Positions 8,065-16,925 of a stretch of DNA of 46,522 bases are shown here, piece after piece. The stretch spans positions 1 to 46,522 of the forward strand of contig NZ_JAKIHL010000026.1 of the NCBI RefSeq assembly GCF_021608135.1, in the 5' to 3' direction. The notes under the pieces were generated by a model, which searched no databases, was not told the DNA's origin, and saw nothing but the letters and a program-made list of their open reading frames with translations. The number at the start of each line of letters is the position of its first letter. The first letter of the stretch is position 1. Source of the DNA: Microaerobacter geothermalis. Its GTDB lineage: Bacteria; Bacillota; Bacilli; DSM-22679. Made by a program: the position numbers and the translations under genes.

Positions 8065-8430
8065 TTGAATGATTTTATTTACAAGAAGATTGAACGCTAT
8101 GAAAATTTGCTGCGAGAGATGTGGACTGCATCTGAGAAATACATTGGGACGTTTTCTGTGAAACTTTTGGTGGAAAGGGTTGTGTGGGATCTTTCTAAGG
8201 AGTATAGAGAAATAGAACTGCTGCACTACAATGAGGGCATGATATCATGTGCAGAAATAGCGGCCAGTATGAAGAAAAATCCAAATCTTCCAATTGATGA
8301 TATGTTCATGAAGTTTATTACCAGATATGTAGAAATTCTGTCCAGGCTCATTGGGTATGAAAATACGGACAAAATAGCGAATTGGCTGAACGAAGAATTT
8401 AGAGATATTCCTTTTGACTCAAAGGACTAG
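8065..8430 (+). CDS. Small helical protein of unknown function
   Basis: I do not recognise this 121-residue protein. It is predicted to be almost entirely helical, acidic towards the C-terminus (EEFRDIPFDSKD), with no membrane segment and one Cys. The TTG start at 8065 is supported by GGAGGGA (8053-8059). It lies between a GGDEF-EAL gene and a KaiC-like gene, 49 bases after the former, so it is probably co-transcribed. It could be an adaptor for either neighbour. The inverted repeat overlapping its stop codon (8428-8507) separates it from the KaiC-like gene. Confidence 0.65.
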   Translation: MNDFIYKKIERYENLLREMWTASEKYIGTFSVKLLVERVVWDLSKEYREIELLHYNEGMISCAEIAASMKKNPNLPIDDMFMKFITRYVEILSRLIGYENTDKIANWLNEEFRDIPFDSKD

Positions 8431-8507
8431 CGTTGCATTAATAAAATCTGATGATTAAAAATACTAGAAATGTTCAATTTTTAGCACGGATGGACCTTGC
8501 AACGCTA
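8428..8507. repeat. Long-range inverted repeat before the KaiC-like gene
   Basis: TAGCGTTGCA (8428-8437, including the upstream stop codon) pairs perfectly with TGCAACGCTA (8498-8507). The 60-base loop holds a weaker inner pair of TAAAAAT-type arms. No T-run follows, so it is not a classical terminator. It could be an mRNA processing or stabilising structure between the two cistrons. Confidence 0.6.
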
Positions 8508-8531
8508 ATGGATTCATAGGAGGAAGTAGAG

Positions 8532-9935
8532 ATGGACAAATTGAAAACAGGAATAAAAAATCTTGATGGTATTCTTTCTGGGGGCATACCTGTGTATTCA
8601 CTTAATATCGTTTCCGGCTCTCCGGGTAGCGGAAAAACGATATTGGTTCAAAACATTATTTTTAACAGCGCAAGGAATGGTCTTAAAAGTTTATACCTGA
8701 CCACGATATCTGAATCACAATTTAAGATGGTAAGGCATTTGCAGGAGTTTGAGTTTTTTTCTGACGAGTTTCTGGGGGATAAGTTTATTTACGGTGATCT
8801 GGGGACTGTTCTTCGCAAACAGGGCACTGAGAAGATTCTTGAATACCTCACCGAAATGATCAAAAGACATGAGCCCAATATATTCGTAATCGACAGTTTT
8901 AAGGCCATAAGAGACATCTTTCCTGATGAGAAAACTTTTAAAGCTTTTGTTTTTGATCTGGCTGCGGCTTTATCGATATGGGAGATTACTGTATTTCTTA
9001 TAGGCGAGTATGAAGAAATAGAACTGACACGTTTAAGTGAATTCGCCATTGCAGATGGAATTTTTCACCTATACGGGCAGGAGGAAAAGCGGTTTCAAAA
9101 AAGGTATTTGCGCATTCTTAAGATGAGAGGGACTAATTTTGAGAATGGCGAACACTTGTTTCAAATTAGCCCTGCGGGAATAGAAGTGTATCCGAGGATA
9201 AAGCCGAAGGGTAAAGAACTTCAGTATGGGGTGAGGCAGGGTAGAAAAGGATTTGGAATCACCGGTCTGGACGAAATGATGGATGGCGGATTAACAGAAG
9301 GAACGATTACACTTCTTTCAGGAGGAACAGGTACGGGTAAAACTTCTCTTGCTCTTAAATATTTACTGGATGGGGCTGAAAAAGGCGAAAATGGGCTGTT
9401 TCTTTCTTTTGAGGAGCCTACATCTCAACTTATGGATAACGCCCGTTATCTAGGATGGGAACTGGATAAATATTTGGCGGATGGTCGACTCGATATTAAA
9501 TTTATTTCTCCAATAGAACTGGACGTAGATGTGCACGCTTTTGAAATACTAAACATGGTCAGGGGAAATAAGGTGGGTAGGCTAGTTATCGACAGTATAT
9601 CTTCCTTTGAAAGCAGCGTATCTGATATGCAAAAGTATAAAGATTATCTATGGGCCATAGCACATCAGCTCAAAATGCGAAATATTACTAGCATATTTAC
9701 GGTACTAAACGAGGACCTCTTTTCACCAGCCTCAGTAACAAAAGATCAAATATCCCTAATAGCCGATAATATAATTATGCTGCGCTATGTGGAAGAAAAG
9801 TCAAGCATTAAAAAAATTCTAGGAATCCTTAAAGCTCGTGGGACCAACCACGACAGAGATATTAGAGAATATGAGATTACCCCGAATGGAATAAATGTTC
9901 TCGGAAAATTAGATAAAGCAAATATGTTGAGATGA
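8532..9935 (+). CDS. KaiC-like double RecA/RAD55-type ATPase
   Basis: The 467-residue protein contains two tandem KaiC domains. The first (about 1-230) has Walker A GSPGSGKT and Walker B IFVIDSFKAI. The second (about 240-467) has Walker A GGTGTGKT, the paired acidic residues in LSFEEPTSQL and Walker B RLVIDSISSF. Each domain ends with the KaiC-type LKMRGTNF or LKARGTNHD segment. The EE pair is missing from domain 1 (ISESQ), so the two sites probably differ in activity. KaiC relatives outside cyanobacteria often sit beside signalling genes and act as nucleotide-driven switches; a circadian role is not implied. An AGGAGG site precedes ATG 8532, and the next gene follows after 11 bases. Confidence 0.88.
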   Translation: MDKLKTGIKNLDGILSGGIPVYSLNIVSGSPGSGKTILVQNIIFNSARNGLKSLYLTTISESQFKMVRHLQEFEFFSDEFLGDKFIYGDLGTVLRKQGTEKILEYLTEMIKRHEPNIFVIDSFKAIRDIFPDEKTFKAFVFDLAAALSIWEITVFLIGEYEEIELTRLSEFAIADGIFHLYGQEEKRFQKRYLRILKMRGTNFENGEHLFQISPAGIEVYPRIKPKGKELQYGVRQGRKGFGITGLDEMMDGGLTEGTITLLSGGTGTGKTSLALKYLLDGAEKGENGLFLSFEEPTSQLMDNARYLGWELDKYLADGRLDIKFISPIELDVDVHAFEILNMVRGNKVGRLVIDSISSFESSVSDMQKYKDYLWAIAHQLKMRNITSIFTVLNEDLFSPASVTKDQISLIADNIIMLRYVEEKSSIKKILGILKARGTNHDRDIREYEITPNGINVLGKLDKANMLR

Positions 9936-9946
9936 GGTGCAACTGA

Positions 9947-11368
9947 ATGCCAGCAAACCTTTTGTTAAGTGTCTCGTTAAAATACTGGCAGAATTTTCAA
10001 GATACTCTTGCCAAGGTGATGGATGTAAATATTTACATCTTTGATATAAACGGCGGTTCTTTTTCCCGATTCAGTAGGGATATTGAAGTGTGTCAGAAGG
10101 TAAATAAAGGAGAAGAAAAGATCTGTAATGAGAACTGCATCCGTTTTTATAAAGATATCTTGGGTTCGTTAGAAGATAAAGGCGTATTTACCTGTCCATA
10201 CGGGATAAGGCTTTATGCCTATGCCCTGGGCACATACGCACAAAAAATAGGCTACCTGATCATCACTCCTGCCAGGATAAAAGAACAGGTAGGCCTCGAA
10301 GAAGAAAATACTTTTATAACTAAGGCAAACAGTATTTACAAAACCGTCAATGAGGTTCTTAAGGCCATCCTGGAAAAAAACGTTTTAGGATTACGAAGTC
10401 TTGAACTGAACAGCATTTATGAAATCAGCCGCCTGTTGACCTCAACCATCGAATTGGAAAAGGTTATGGACCTAATAACGAATTCCCTGATTATAATATA
10501 TAAGGCTGAGTTGGGGTTTGTTGGCCTTCGAGAGGGTGATAAAATTAGGGTGGCGCAGGCTAAAGGTGATCACGATCACCTGTTTGTAGGGAAGGAATGG
10601 CCGATGGTTCAACCGTTGATCGAAAAGTTCTTTTCAAAAGTAGAGCCCTCTTTTTTGAGTATTAATGAATTAAAGACATTACCGGGTCTTTCCGGTTTGG
10701 AGCTTAATTCAGAGAATAAAATCGTGGTTTATCCCCTATGGACTTCTCTGGGTGCTGTTGGTCTTTTAGGCATAGTGTTTTCTCCTGATTCAATGGATGA
10801 CAATGATAAAAGAAACCTGCAGATCTATGCGAACTTTGTCGCAATAGCTTTGGCTAATGCTAAGCTCGTGAGCCGACTGGAAAGAGAGGCTGAAACCGAC
10901 TTTTTGACAGGCTTCTTTAATAAACGTGCATTGCGTAACATATTGGTTAATGAACTTGAAAGAACCGTCAGGTACAGGGTTCCTTTGGCAGTTATTTTCA
11001 TGGATATTGATAGCTTTAAGAGTTACAATGACACTTTTGGTCATGTAGCGGGCGATGTGGTACTGCAGAAGACTGCAGATATAATAAAAGAGTCCATCAG
11101 GACTGTGGATATTGCAGGTCGTTACGGAGGCGAGGAGTTTGTAACTATTCTTCCTGGGACAAATGAAGAAGGTGCTATTGCAGTTGCGGAAAGAATACGA
11201 AAATCTATAGAAATGTATCCTTTTCCACATCGTAAAGTTACCGTCAGCCTGGGGATAGCTTTAGCGAAAATCAGTGATTCTGTTGATTCCTTGTTTGAAA
11301 GGGCAGATCAGGCCTTATATCAAGCAAAAAGAGAAGGAAAAAACCGATTTCACCTGGATCTATCGTGA
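9947..11368 (+). CDS. PocR/GAF-type sensor diguanylate cyclase
   Basis: This 473-residue protein begins with a Cys-rich PocR-like sensory domain (about 1-125; pattern KICNENCIRFYKD and FTCPYGIRLYA). A GAF domain follows (about 150-300; starts YEISRLLTSTIELEKVMD), then GGDEF (about 310-470) with ETDFLTGFFNKR, FMDIDSFKSYNDTFGH and an intact GGEEF at 394-398. An RxxD inhibitory site lies five residues upstream (RTVD). It should therefore synthesise c-di-GMP under control of a small ligand or redox signal. PocR domains are known to bind small molecules or metals. It follows the KaiC-like gene by 11 bases, so the two are likely one operon. Confidence 0.87.
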   Translation: MPANLLLSVSLKYWQNFQDTLAKVMDVNIYIFDINGGSFSRFSRDIEVCQKVNKGEEKICNENCIRFYKDILGSLEDKGVFTCPYGIRLYAYALGTYAQKIGYLIITPARIKEQVGLEEENTFITKANSIYKTVNEVLKAILEKNVLGLRSLELNSIYEISRLLTSTIELEKVMDLITNSLIIIYKAELGFVGLREGDKIRVAQAKGDHDHLFVGKEWPMVQPLIEKFFSKVEPSFLSINELKTLPGLSGLELNSENKIVVYPLWTSLGAVGLLGIVFSPDSMDDNDKRNLQIYANFVAIALANAKLVSRLEREAETDFLTGFFNKRALRNILVNELERTVRYRVPLAVIFMDIDSFKSYNDTFGHVAGDVVLQKTADIIKESIRTVDIAGRYGGEEFVTILPGTNEEGAIAVAERIRKSIEMYPFPHRKVTVSLGIALAKISDSVDSLFERADQALYQAKREGKNRFHLDLS

Positions 11369-11434
11369 CAATATCACCTTGAATTCTTGGCATTCAGAGA
11401 GGAGCTAATAAAGATATTTACTGCGGAGGACCAG

Positions 11435-12550
11435 ATGGAATATAAAGAGTATCAACAGGATAGAAAACAAGAGAAAAATAGAAAAAAATGGGGTAAATTA
11501 GGCGGAATTGGAACTATTCTGATTATCGTGGGTGGAAAATTAAAAATTCTCCTACCTCTGCTTAAACTTTTAAAGCTGGGAAAAATCGGCGGAACGTTAT
11601 GGAGCATGCTTCTCATGATCGGTGCGTATGCTTTGATCTATCCTTGGTCTTTTGCGATTGGAATTGTGATTATGCTTCTGATTCATGAAATGGGACATGT
11701 CTTGGCAGCCAAGAGGAAAGGTCTCCCAGTATCGGCACCGGCCTTTATTCCTTTTTTGGGAGCTTTAATTACTATGAAAGAGAGACCAAATAACGCCGAA
11801 ACTGAAGCGTTTGTCGCTCTTGGAGGACCATTAATTGGAGGTATAGGGGCTTCTTTCGCTCTGTTACTTGGTTTCATTACAGGATATACACCACTTTACA
11901 TGATCGCATGGATCGGTTTTTTTCTAAATCTGCTAAATTTGCTCCCCATTCATCCCCTTGATGGTGGGAGAATTGTAACGGCAATTTCCCGATGGCTATG
12001 GCTTGTGGGGTTAGTTGGGGGATTATTGGTCATATTATACTTAAGGGCATTTATTTTTCTCTTTTTCTGGATTTTGTTTGCTTGGGAACTATATCAAACC
12101 TATATCAGGCGTCGAAAGGAACCAAGGGAGGGGACAGCCTCTATTACGGTTTCTCGTAGACTTTTTGAAGAAAACCATGTTCCGATCCCAGGGGAAATGC
12201 ATTCTCGTAGATTAGATTATCGGCAATATTGTCGTATTGAAGATCGAACTGTAATAGTTGAAGTTTATTACCCTGTACTCGGATTTGTGGGATCTTTTTC
12301 TTTTCCCAATGGAACCTTGTTGGATTGCTCTCTTTCTGGGACCCAAACCGATGATGAAGAGAATGTTATCCTTCATCTTAAATTTCGTTATTATCCTCAA
12401 AATGAGGGACAAATTACCAAAGAAGAAGCTTATTATCAAGTGCCAAAACGGGTAAGATTTTTTTATGGAGTTGCTTATTTTGGCTTAGCATTTCTTCTGG
12501 GTGCTCTTATGGTGGTAACCTCACAGATTACGATCACCCCCGCTCTATAG
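11435..12550 (+). CDS. M50/site-2-protease-family membrane metalloprotease
   Basis: A basic N-terminus (rich in Lys/Gln/Arg) is followed by several membrane segments. The zinc motif HEMGH lies at residues 84-88 and the third ligand is in the PLDGGR motif (D176), both typical of site-2 proteases and rhomboid-like M50 peptidases. The C-terminal third (about 230-350) is soluble and ends in one more membrane helix. I start at ATG 11435 because GGAGG (11425-11429) is 5 bases upstream; the TTG at 11387 lacks any site. Length is then 371 residues. It follows the GAF-GGDEF gene by 66 bases. Its substrate is unknown; a membrane signalling protein would fit the neighbourhood. Confidence 0.82.
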   Translation: MEYKEYQQDRKQEKNRKKWGKLGGIGTILIIVGGKLKILLPLLKLLKLGKIGGTLWSMLLMIGAYALIYPWSFAIGIVIMLLIHEMGHVLAAKRKGLPVSAPAFIPFLGALITMKERPNNAETEAFVALGGPLIGGIGASFALLLGFITGYTPLYMIAWIGFFLNLLNLLPIHPLDGGRIVTAISRWLWLVGLVGGLLVILYLRAFIFLFFWILFAWELYQTYIRRRKEPREGTASITVSRRLFEENHVPIPGEMHSRRLDYRQYCRIEDRTVIVEVYYPVLGFVGSFSFPNGTLLDCSLSGTQTDDEENVILHLKFRYYPQNEGQITKEEAYYQVPKRVRFFYGVAYFGLAFLLGALMVVTSQITITPAL

Positions 12551-12733
12551 CCAGTTTTGGAAGCTGTTTTTTCAGTGAATGCTCCCTTCGCTTTTCCCTT
12601 TTCTTAAGTATTTGATATAATTAAATGTGGGCATTGCTAGCATCTTTTCTTAGCCTCCATCTGTTTTACATTTGACGCTCAAAACATATAGAGGTTATTT
12701 TGGGAGCTGGCAAGCCTTTTTTATTTTTTCAAA

Positions 12734-12755
12734 TTCTGCATATTTTGCTGCAGAA
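12734..12755. promoter_or_regulatory. Inverted repeat upstream of the PAS-GGDEF-EAL gene
   Basis: TTCTGCA (12734-12740) and TGCAGAA (12749-12755) form a perfect 7-base dyad with an 8-base AT-rich spacer, about 70 bases before ATG 12826. It may be an operator. The rest of the 275-base spacer (12551-12825) shows no gene. Confidence 0.4.
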
Positions 12756-12825
12756 CACGATATTTTTATTTTGAGTAATCTTTCTGCCGACCTAAAAAAT
12801 ATATTTTTATAAGGAGATACAGAAA

Positions 12826-14532
12826 ATGGAAGAACAATTTATAAAGGAGGAAGTACTAATCGGGATTATTGAATATCTCGATTGGCCCTTCTATGTGATC
12901 AAAGAAGAAAAAATCATCTCCTGCAATAAGGAAACAGTTAAATTATTAGGATACGAAAAAGAGGAAGATATCATTGGGCAACGGCCATATGATTTATCTC
13001 CTTTGATACAACATGATGGAAGTAAGTCAGAAGAAAAAGGAAGAACAATGATAAAAACAGCCATAGAAAAAGGATACCACCGTTTTCCTTGGCTTCATCA
13101 GAGAAAAGACAAAAAAATCTTTATGGCAGAGGTTTTTTTATACAGTAAGGAAGATAAATTGATGGCAGTTATTATGGATGTGGAAAAAGGAAGAGATTAT
13201 ATTGCAGAAAAAAGATTTATAGAAGAAAAAGTCTATCACTTGATAGAAAAGGATTTGCTCACAGGTGTATATAACAAATATTATTTTGAGAAAAAAATAA
13301 ATGAAATCATTTGTCAAGCAGAAAAAAAGGGAGAAAATGTTGCACTTTTTTTTATAGATCTAGATAAATTCAAAGAAATCAATGATACAATGGGTCACGA
13401 ATTTGGAGATAAAATAATACAAAAGGCGACCAACAGTATAAAAAATATACTTCCAAGAAATTGTCTCCTTGGACGATATGGAGGAGATGAATTCATGGTG
13501 TTGGCCTACCCTTTAAAAGGAAAGGATGAAGCATACCAAATAGGAAAAGAGATTATGAGAGTCTTTGAAGATCCTTGTGTGGTGGAAGATCACAAAATTT
13601 ATCTTACAGCAAGTATCGGTATTGCCATATATCCTAAACATGGGAAAGATAGTTCTCAGCTTATTAAAAAAGCAGATATTTCCATGTTTTGTGCAAAAGA
13701 AGAAAAAGAAGGGGGGGACAAAATAAAGATTTATGCGGAGGATATGAGCAAGAAAATCACTGAAAAATTCCAAATTCGAAATTATATGAAAGACGCAGTA
13801 AAAAACGGAGAAATCTCGATTCACTATCAACCAATTATCGATATAAAAACCGGAAAGATACAAGGTGCAGAAGCATTAATGAGATGGGACAGCCAAACCT
13901 TGGGGTGGATGTCGCCTGAAAAATTTATTCCCATTGCAGAAGAAACAGGACAAATCGGTTATTTAGGTAAGTATGTATTGGAAAAGGTATGTCAAGATAT
14001 AAAAAGATGGCAAAGTATGGGGCTACATGTTGTACCCGTAGCTGTAAATATATCTGTAAAACAATTGGAAAGCAAAAAATTTGTTTATTTGGTAAGAGAA
14101 ATCATAGATAGTTACGAAATTGATACAAAATATTTAGAGTTTGAAATAACAGAAAGTGTTTCTGTAGGAAATATGTATATCATACAAAAAAATATTGATG
14201 AGATAAAAAAATTGGGAATCAATATTTCTATGGACGATTTTGGTACGGGTTATTCCTCTTTAGCGATGCTTTTAAATCTTCAAGTTGATAAAATAAAGAT
14301 AGATAAAGTATTTATAAAACATATTGGAAAAGAACGGGATGAAAAAATTATCAAGACGGTTATCCAAATGGCGAAGGAAATGGGACTTAGGGTTGTTGCA
14401 GAAGGTATAGAAACGAAGGGACAAATTGATTTTTTAAAAAACTTAAACTGTGAATTGGGACAGGGATATTTCTGGGCAAACCCAATGGCAAGTAGGGATT
14501 TTGATGAGTATTTAAAAAAGACAAAGAAATGA
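12826..14532 (+). CDS. PAS-GGDEF-EAL bifunctional c-di-GMP protein
   Basis: This 568-residue protein has a PAS domain (about 10-120; pattern WPFYVIKEEKIISCN and LLGYE), GGDEF (about 135-295) with DLDKFKEIND and GGDEF at 219-223, and EAL (about 310-560). The EAL domain has EALMRW (349-351), NISVKQ, EITESV, DDFGTG, KIDKVF and AEGIET, all canonical. No RxxD inhibitory site precedes the GGDEF, where the sequence is PRNCLLGRY. Both domains look catalytically intact, so net activity depends on the PAS signal. AAGGAG precedes ATG 12826. The gene is strikingly A-rich, with AAA/GAA/ATA codons dominating, unlike its neighbours, which suggests separate acquisition. Confidence 0.9.
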   Translation: MEEQFIKEEVLIGIIEYLDWPFYVIKEEKIISCNKETVKLLGYEKEEDIIGQRPYDLSPLIQHDGSKSEEKGRTMIKTAIEKGYHRFPWLHQRKDKKIFMAEVFLYSKEDKLMAVIMDVEKGRDYIAEKRFIEEKVYHLIEKDLLTGVYNKYYFEKKINEIICQAEKKGENVALFFIDLDKFKEINDTMGHEFGDKIIQKATNSIKNILPRNCLLGRYGGDEFMVLAYPLKGKDEAYQIGKEIMRVFEDPCVVEDHKIYLTASIGIAIYPKHGKDSSQLIKKADISMFCAKEEKEGGDKIKIYAEDMSKKITEKFQIRNYMKDAVKNGEISIHYQPIIDIKTGKIQGAEALMRWDSQTLGWMSPEKFIPIAEETGQIGYLGKYVLEKVCQDIKRWQSMGLHVVPVAVNISVKQLESKKFVYLVREIIDSYEIDTKYLEFEITESVSVGNMYIIQKNIDEIKKLGINISMDDFGTGYSSLAMLLNLQVDKIKIDKVFIKHIGKERDEKIIKTVIQMAKEMGLRVVAEGIETKGQIDFLKNLNCELGQGYFWANPMASRDFDEYLKKTKK

Positions 14533-14600
14533 AAAAAACCACTGCTGCCATAAAAAGAATAGAAAGTTGGCATGCAGTGGTGGTAATTTCGGATATAATA

Positions 14601-15653
14601 TCAGGCAAAAAAGGCACCGATTCCTTTTGTAAGAATATATCCGCCAAAAATCAGCCAAACAAAGAGCATTCCTGCTAGAATAAAGGGTTTGAGGCCGACA
14701 TTTTTTAGCTTGGAAAAGTTGGTTTCGATCCCGAGGGCCGCCATGGCCATGGCGAGCAGAATGGTGTCGATATTGTTAATGACGGACACGATCTCCTTGG
14801 GTAAAAGATTAAGAGAATTAAACCCTGCCACAAGCAGAAAATAAACCGCAAACCAGGGAATTACGATTTTTGACTTTTCATCAGGTTTCTTATTTTGGTC
14901 GCCCTTCGTCGGTCGGTTTTTTGTTAAAAAGTAGGACAAAATCACCAAGAAGGGGGCAAGCATCATCACCCGCGTCATTTTAACAATCACGGCGGTATCG
15001 CCTGCCACTTTGTTGACGGCACTGCCGGCGACCACTACCTGCGCCACCTCATGTACTGTCGCTCCGACGTAGATGCCGTATTCCTTGGGATCCATCAGCA
15101 AAAAGCCGTACTTAAACAAAACCGGATATAAAAACATCCCCAGCGTACCGAACAAAACCACAGTCGCGACAGCCATCGCGGTTTTGTATGGTTCGCTTTT
15201 TAGTGTGCTTTCCGTTGCCAGTACCGCCGCTGCTCCGCAGATAGATGCTCCTGAACCAATCAGCATTGAAGAATCGCGGTCAATTCCGAAAACCTTTGTA
15301 CCTAAAAACCATCCGAACACGAAGGTTCCCGAGACGATAATCGCATCAAGTAGCAAAGCCTCCGCACCAACCGCAAAAACCTGCTGATAGGTGATGCGAA
15401 AACCATAGAAAACAATCGCGAAGCGCAAGATGTTTTTTGAACAAAAAATCACTCCTGGAACCCATTCGGCTGGAAGTTTATGTCTTAGGGTGTTTCCATA
15501 GATCATACCAAAAATAATTGCAATCACGAGCGGGCTAAATCCGAGTATTTCCACCCATGGCAGTTCGGCAATATACATCGCCGAGAGCGCGAACAGCGAA
15601 ACGAGAAAGATACCGTTTAGCGTATTGGCCCGATTCGTTTTCGAAAAAGCCAT
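14601..15653 (-). CDS. YeiH-family putative sulfate exporter
   Basis: The 350-residue, highly hydrophobic protein has about ten membrane segments and the family features SGASICGAAAVLATE and YVGATVHEVAQVV in the middle, matching the YeiH/UPF0324 group. Members are annotated as putative sulfate exporters, mostly from gene context; direct transport data are sparse. AAAGGAG (15665-15671, minus strand) precedes the ATG. The divergent LysR-type gene 136 bases away is the usual neighbour and probable regulator. No frame damage is seen. Confidence 0.87.
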   Translation of the reverse strand: MAFSKTNRANTLNGIFLVSLFALSAMYIAELPWVEILGFSPLVIAIIFGMIYGNTLRHKLPAEWVPGVIFCSKNILRFAIVFYGFRITYQQVFAVGAEALLLDAIIVSGTFVFGWFLGTKVFGIDRDSSMLIGSGASICGAAAVLATESTLKSEPYKTAMAVATVVLFGTLGMFLYPVLFKYGFLLMDPKEYGIYVGATVHEVAQVVVAGSAVNKVAGDTAVIVKMTRVMMLAPFLVILSYFLTKNRPTKGDQNKKPDEKSKIVIPWFAVYFLLVAGFNSLNLLPKEIVSVINNIDTILLAMAMAALGIETNFSKLKNVGLKPFILAGMLFVWLIFGGYILTKGIGAFFA

Positions 15654-15715
15654 CTTTTAATCCACTCCTTTATATCAGGGTTTTTCACGCCTACCACATA
15701 TTGAAACGATACTAT

Positions 15716-15772
15716 TTGTAAACGCATTTGTAAAATAATATAATTATATTAAAAAGATAGGTAAACACCTAT
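15716..15772 (+). promoter_or_regulatory. Promoter and LysR-type dyad in the yeiH/lysR divergent spacer
   Basis: TTGTAA (15716-15721) and TATAAT (15739-15744), 17 bases apart, make a good sigma-A-type promoter for the LysR-type gene. Downstream of it, ATAGGT (15757-15762) and ACCTAT (15767-15772) form a perfect dyad of the T-N11-A class bound by LysR regulators, so the regulator probably represses itself. Confidence 0.65.
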
Positions 15773-15789
15773 GGAAGAGGGGTGATGGT

Positions 15790-16677
15790 GTGACGTTGCG
15801 GCACCTGCGTATTTTTATAGAAGTGTGTGACTCAGGTGGTATGACGGCTGCTGCAGAAAAGATGTATATGACTCAGCCGTCAATAAGTCAGGCAATCGCT
15901 GAACTTGAAGGTCATTACAATGTCAAATTATTTGAACGGCTGGGACGTAAATTATATATCACTGCTGCTGGGAACAGACTCCTCTCCTATGCTCGTCATA
16001 TTATTAATTTGTACGAACGGGTAGAACGGGAGGTCCGTGTGATCAGTGAAAACGGTATATTAAGAGTTGGTGCTAGTGTTACCGTGGGTACTTGCATCCT
16101 AAGCGAAGTTGTAAAAACTTTTGTGAATCGTTGTTCAAATGTGGAGGTTACAACTACTGTCGACAATACCAAAGTAATTGAGGAGATGATTCTTTCAGAT
16201 AAAATTGATATTGGATTAGTAGAGGGTTTTATTCATTCTCCTGACATTATTGAAGAGCCATTTTATGATGATGAACTCGTACTTATCTGTCATCCTAAAC
16301 ATCCGTGGGCTGTCAAGGGTTACATTGAGGCAGAAGAGCTAAGTGGATGTCCCCTTATCATACGGGAAAAAGGCAGCGGTACACGGGAATTGTTTGAAGC
16401 TGAAATGGCTGTTGCAGGATTAAAATGGAGAACAGTAGGGGTTTATAATAATGCTGAGGCGATAAAAAATGCAGTTGCAGCAGATATGGGAGTTGCGGTG
16501 ATTTCACGTTTGGCAGTAGAGAGAGAAGTGCAAATGGGTGATATAAAAATTGTAGACATAAAGGGATTACAATTTATGCGAAAATTTAATCTCATTTATC
16601 ACAAGAACAAATATTTTTCAAATGCGATGCGAGAGATTAGAGACATGTGCCTTCACGGGGGGATTAAAAGAAAGTAG
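15790..16677 (+). CDS. LysR-family transcriptional regulator
   Basis: Residues about 1-60 are the winged helix-turn-helix (TLRHLRIFIEVCDSGGMTAA, then MTQPSISQAIAELE and LFERLGRKLYIT). Residues about 85-290 are the periplasmic-binding-protein-like effector domain. Length 295 is standard. GTG 15790 has GAGGGGTGA just upstream. Divergent placement from the YeiH-type gene is the common arrangement for CysL/YeiE-like regulators, which respond to sulfur or amino-acid status; the precise effector is not visible. The dyad at 15757-15772 is a likely binding site. Confidence 0.9.
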   Translation: MTLRHLRIFIEVCDSGGMTAAAEKMYMTQPSISQAIAELEGHYNVKLFERLGRKLYITAAGNRLLSYARHIINLYERVEREVRVISENGILRVGASVTVGTCILSEVVKTFVNRCSNVEVTTTVDNTKVIEEMILSDKIDIGLVEGFIHSPDIIEEPFYDDELVLICHPKHPWAVKGYIEAEELSGCPLIIREKGSGTRELFEAEMAVAGLKWRTVGVYNNAEAIKNAVAADMGVAVISRLAVEREVQMGDIKIVDIKGLQFMRKFNLIYHKNKYFSNAMREIRDMCLHGGIKRK

Positions 16678-16742
16678 ATGCATTCGACGATGGGTATATT
16701 GGAATGAAGAATTGGATATTTGGTAAATTTTAGCATGTGAAA

Positions 16743-16777
16743 GTTGTTGACTCATGGTATGTCAACAACCCTTTTTT
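16743..16777 (+). terminator. Rho-independent terminator after the LysR-type gene
   Basis: GTTGTTGAC (16743-16751) pairs with GTCAACAAC (16761-16769), followed by CCTTTTTT. It isolates the regulator from the oxidase operon. Confidence 0.88.
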
Positions 16778-16871
16778 GTGTTCACAGCTTCGGGATGAGA
16801 GAAAGAAAAAAAGTTGTCGGTAAAAAATTCACAAAATTTCCACAATTACATGTTAAAATAAGTCTAGTTAA

Positions 16872-16883
16872 GTTATTAATAAC
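16872..16883. promoter_or_regulatory. Palindrome upstream of the oxidase operon
   Basis: GTTATTAATAAC is a perfect 12-base palindrome 43 bases before the first oxidase gene, and a TTAATAAC half-site repeats at 16893-16900. It may be an operator, but I cannot link it to a known regulator. Confidence 0.4.
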
Positions 16884-16925
16884 AATTATCACTTAATAAC
16901 AAATTTTTAAAGGAGTTGAGTTTTT

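Noticed and set aside
6198-12825. c-di-GMP riboswitch in the leaders of the GGDEF genes
   Set aside because: I looked for the conserved GEMM-type core in the spacers at 6198-6287, 8431-8531 and 12551-12825 and saw none.
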